From: an uncultured Collinsella sp.
Lineage (GTDB): Bacteria; Actinomycetota; Coriobacteriia; Coriobacteriales; Coriobacteriaceae
Assembly: GCA_937989875.1 (NCBI GenBank)
Contig: CALKBO010000017.1
Location: 28,032 to 92,031 of the forward strand
Direction: 5' to 3'
DNA: 64,000 nucleotides
The notes beneath the pieces were generated by a model. It saw only the letters and a program-made list of their open reading frames with translations. It made no database searches and was not told where the DNA came from. The translations under genes were made by a program, and so were the position numbers. The first letter of the stretch is position 1. Each line of letters starts with the position of its first letter. Of this stretch, positions 60,901 to 64,000 are shown one piece after another.

Positions 60901-63690
60901 GCTGCACGATAAAGGTATCACCATCGGCCCAATTGCGACCCTCGAGCATCTTCTTGGCGCTTAGGCCATTCTTTACGGGGTTGACACTGTAGTTGTTGGT
61001 GAACTCTAGCTTGTTGCTCGCGGGAATCTTTCCGTCCTCAAGCGCGACGATCTTGCCCGTGATGGTGTTGCCGGTTCCGGACTGCTCCTCACCGCCGGCC
61101 TTGCGGCTCACGAGGCTAAAGCCAGCCGGAAGCACCGACTCGTCGGCGGAGCCGGTCACAGTGTTGACGATACTCGCCAGTACATTGCCGCTGGACTCCT
61201 CACCCTTGGTGGTGAGCTCGCTCACGCTATAGCTGTCGCCCTTCTTAAGGTCGTATACGCGAATGGTCTCGCCGGCCTTGATGGAATGGGTGTCGCCGTT
61301 CCTAAGCTTAAAGGAATTGCCCACAGCGTTGCCGCTCGCATCGAACACATGCGCCTCGTAGCCCTTCTGGGACTCCGGCAGGGTGAATTTAAACGTAAAC
61401 GTCAGATCCTTCTTATTCGCATCCTTAGTGGGTGCAGTAAGACCAGTATCTGCCGTCACCGTCTTGGTCACCTGCAGACGCGCCACGCGACGGTCGGCAT
61501 ATTGCACGGCCGTTGCCGTGGTAAAGAGGTGGTTGAGCTGGAGCGTGCCCAGGTTGGTACGTGTCTTGGAGGCATCGTCAATATATGATGAGTCGTCCTC
61601 TTGGTAGAGGGCCATACGGTTGATGCCCGTATCGGCAAAGATCGTCGCTAGCTGACCGTCGCGGTCACCCTTGTCCTCGACATAACGCAGAACGGTCTTG
61701 GTGCCCTGCGGCGCCTTGTCATAGCGCATGTGCATCAAGTCGTTCGCGAGCGAGGGCGTCACGCCCTGGGCAGTGCTCGTCTGGCCCCACGTCAGGTTAC
61801 CCTTGGCATCTGCACCAGTCGCGCTCTGCAGTTTGCCCTTGATGTGCGTAAGCGTGTTATCGATGGAGTCGGGAGAGCCAAACTGCGCAAGGGAGGCAAT
61901 GAGCGAACCCGGGCCGCTCATACTGCGCACGCCGTCGTTCTTCTCGCCAGCATCTACGTACACACCGGAGTCGTCCACGATCACCTTGGTGATGGTGGTA
62001 TTTAGCTCATAGCCGTCCGGACTTCCAGACTCACGCAGATAGTACGTACCCTTGATAAGGGGCGCATGCTTTGCGGAATCGAGAGGGAAGCATGCTGCAC
62101 CCTTAATCTCATACGGATAGGTCATGCCATTTGCCTGCACGGTGTCGTACGGCACGGCGCCGGACATAATGGCATAGGTGCTGGGGCTATTGCCGGTAAC
62201 GTCTTTGGCCTGGTACAGCTCAAACGTCGCGCCGTTCACGGGCTCACCCAGGTCATCGACCTTCTGCACAAACAGACGGTTTTGGACGTTGGTGAGGTGG
62301 ATCACCGTAGAGAACTGCCTGTTTATCGTTTGATATTGGACCATAGAAGTGTTGTCGATGGTTGCCCCCGCCAGAGACGATGCCGTGGTGTGATACACCG
62401 CCACGGTATATTCGGACTGAGACTTATCTTCCAACATGGCGGCGTACTTCTCGATATCGCCGGGCAGCGATCTGACCGTCACCACATAGTCGCCCTTGGT
62501 GTTGACGCCAAAGACGCTCGTGTCCGCCGATTTGGCAGCCTCGACCGCGCCCTCAATGCCGTGTTTGGAGCACAGCTTATAGCCATTGAGCGGGTTGCCC
62601 GTAACCGCCGTCCACGCGTCTTCGCTTGTGTGGTCCTCGCTCGCACCGGTGAGCTTGAGCACGACGGCGAAGGTCGTACCCGAGCTAATGGCGTTGCCCT
62701 TATTGTCTTTTGTTTCTTTATTAAGAGAAATGGTCTCCTTAGCGGCCAGATAGCCGCCGTTCAGCCACATGCGGCTACCCGTCCATGACTTGCCGTCGGC
62801 CGTGGTGACCGTCGTCTGCGGTGCAACCACCACGCCACCCGTGCCGCTCGCAGCTTTCTTGTATTGCAGATGCAGCTCACCTGGCGTTGCGGTGGTCGAT
62901 GAGGTCAGACTCGAGCGATATCCCGCGGGCAGGCCAACCTCTTTGAGTACAAAGTAATCGTGTCCCTCAGCGTGCTGGTTATCAAACGAAAGAACGGACC
63001 TGTCCGGCTTCAGAAGTACCAGCTGGCCATTGGCGTCCGTCGTGCCCTGAGCGATGGCCTCATCCTGCGCGTTCCAGTTGGCATCTGACTGATACAGAGC
63101 AAACTCGGCACCCTGGACTGCCTCGCCGTTCTGGTCGACCTTCGCGACCTCGGACGACGGCAGGGTGGTGAGGTTGAACTTAAGCGACATGTTCGATGCA
63201 CCCGCGCCGCGCTCCAGATAGAAGAAGCTCAGCTTGTGCTTGGTGCTAGAATTGAATGTATCACCGGAGAAGTTGGTGGTGTCCGCGCCGGCGGCGTCGA
63301 ACTTCGCCTTGATAGTGGTTTTTTCGATTTCCCACTCGGTTCCATTCGCGCCATCAATATGACCGACTTTCACTTCGCCGGTAGCAAAGTTAATATCAAG
63401 CGTTGCCTTCTCGTGGATGCCGCCCAGATCGCCCACGAGCACGCCATCGATATACACCCAGACGTCATCGTCGCCCGAGAACTCAAAGATCATGTCCTCG
63501 TTCTTGTTGGTCTTGCCGTTTGCGGGCTGGACAAACTCCGTGGTCATGGACATGCCAAAGTGATGGTTGAGCTTATCGTTCTCTCCGTCCTTTATTCCTA
63601 TAGGGGAGAGGTTTTTACCCGACTCGGTAAAAACCTTTTTAGCCGAGTCAAAGGGAAAGAACTGACGGTTGATTTTCAATCTCAACGCAA
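54985..63690 (-). CDS. Giant fibro-slime/SpaA/FctA/DUF11 adhesin, N-terminal and middle segment
   Basis: About 2900 codons of surface protein. In order from 63690: a fibro-slime/PA14-like domain (FFPFD, GDDDVWVYIDGVLVGDLGG), SpaA-like module(s) (VQGAEFALYQSD, VNGATFELYQAK), a Thr-rich linker, a DUF7601-like module, eight FctA pilin modules, two DUF11 domains (TVTDELPTGVVFEAFEG; TVSDAVPAGTEFVEFTG), two more DUF7601/DUF5979-like modules interleaved with an FctA module, and the first half of another FctA module, where a frameshift occurs near 54995. Modules of this type form intramolecular isopeptide or ester bonds, giving a rigid cell-surface stalk. Homology to the left adhesin stops at about 63690. 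No signal peptide or start codon with SD is visible; the ATG at 63817 only opens the frame through non-homologous sequence. The gene is therefore incomplete, rearranged or mis-assembled at its 5' end. Confidence 0.8.
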
Positions 63691-64000
63691 CAGCCTGAAC
63701 GGACCCCGCGTTTCCGCAGCTAGCGCAACGCGGAACTAGCTCCCGGCACCTGGCCGTCGCCTCGTTTCCGCAGGTGGAGAGGCTATGGAGGCCGGCGTCC
63801 CCACCCTGCCGCGGCATGCTCCGCCAGCCCGCTGCGCAGCCGCTCCGGACTCAGCGCAACGGGCCCTCCGGCCCATGTCCCGGCGCGCCGGCTATCCCGC
63901 CAGCGGCCCCTCGCCCCTCGCGGCCCTGGCCCTGTCGATGCAGCCGTGTTGATGTTCACTAAGAAGTGGTCCGAGTGATCACTGGGAAATGAGCACCGTG
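63691..64000. other. GC-rich non-coding end region upstream of the giant adhesin
   Basis: Nothing like a signal peptide, promoter or SD is seen on the minus strand. The sequence is very GC-rich with CCGGC, GGCCC and TGCGGAAACG motifs (the last occurs twice on the minus strand, near 63710-63720 and 63760-63775). It differs from the matching part of the left adhesin, which codes smoothly through this point. It could be a recombination junction, another locus joined by assembly, or a contig-edge artefact. Confidence 0.4.

Overview
The window is high-GC DNA with strong AGGAGG-type ribosome binding sites. It carries sortase-anchored surface proteins (LANTG and MPDTG motifs followed by a membrane segment and a basic tail), FctA-type isopeptide pilin modules, heterodimeric ABC exporters and a short bacterial SRP RNA. 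Together these suggest a gut coriobacterium, most likely Collinsella. This is an inference from gene content, not a database result.

Layout. 1-1245 (-) is the 5' part of a fibro-slime/SpaA adhesin cut by the window edge. 1555-5947 (-) holds an M20 peptidase and a polar amino-acid ABC transporter (ATPase, permease, lipoprotein). 6225-12901 holds an aldose-epimerase homologue, an unknown membrane protein, an MFS exporter, a low-molecular-weight tyrosine phosphatase, an AAA/DUF4143 ATPase, a TIGR04076-like protein and a pyridoxamine kinase. 13434-17659 (+) is a MarR-ABC-ABC operon with overlapping genes. 18193-19284 (+) is a diguanylate cyclase. 19301-23735 is a LysR regulator divergent from an SDR, OFA-type MFS and Gfo/Idh/MocA cluster. 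24147-31043 holds tex, a transaldolase-family gene, a HAD phosphatase and a frameshifted rlmKL-type methyltransferase. 31138-35877 (-) is a potassium locus: kup, a 64-aa membrane protein, a short kdpD and kdpE. It is followed by a nitroreductase (36037-36885) and an LTA-synthase-like sulfatase (37099-39399). 39956-44044 (-) is a 1362-aa LANTG surface protein. 44846-49261 (-) holds a flavodoxin-like protein and a second heterodimeric ABC exporter. 49477-51818 (+) holds two tandemly duplicated coiled-coil LANTG proteins. 52157-52274 (-) is the SRP RNA. 52356-about 63690 (-) is a giant multi-domain adhesin of nearly 3900 codons, interrupted by one frameshift and lacking a recognisable N-terminus.

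The most unusual content is non-coding. Three loci carry arrays of a 62-bp stem-loop unit (14-nt arm, 18-nt variable loop, 14-nt complementary arm, 16-nt linker) in 3, 4 and 7.5 copies. Two of these arrays flank the 1362-aa surface protein, and each of the two lies beside an about 130-bp element whose 80-bp core is conserved while its 28-30 bp inverted arms have unrelated sequences in the two copies. At least six further classes of dyad repeat sit between genes, one inside an operon and one close to a duplicated transaldolase 3' end.

Both frameshifts (giant adhesin and rlmKL) look like loss of one G from a CGGGC context, so sequence error should be excluded before they are read as biology. 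No tRNA, rRNA, CRISPR array, transposase, integrase, sortase or cas gene was recognised.
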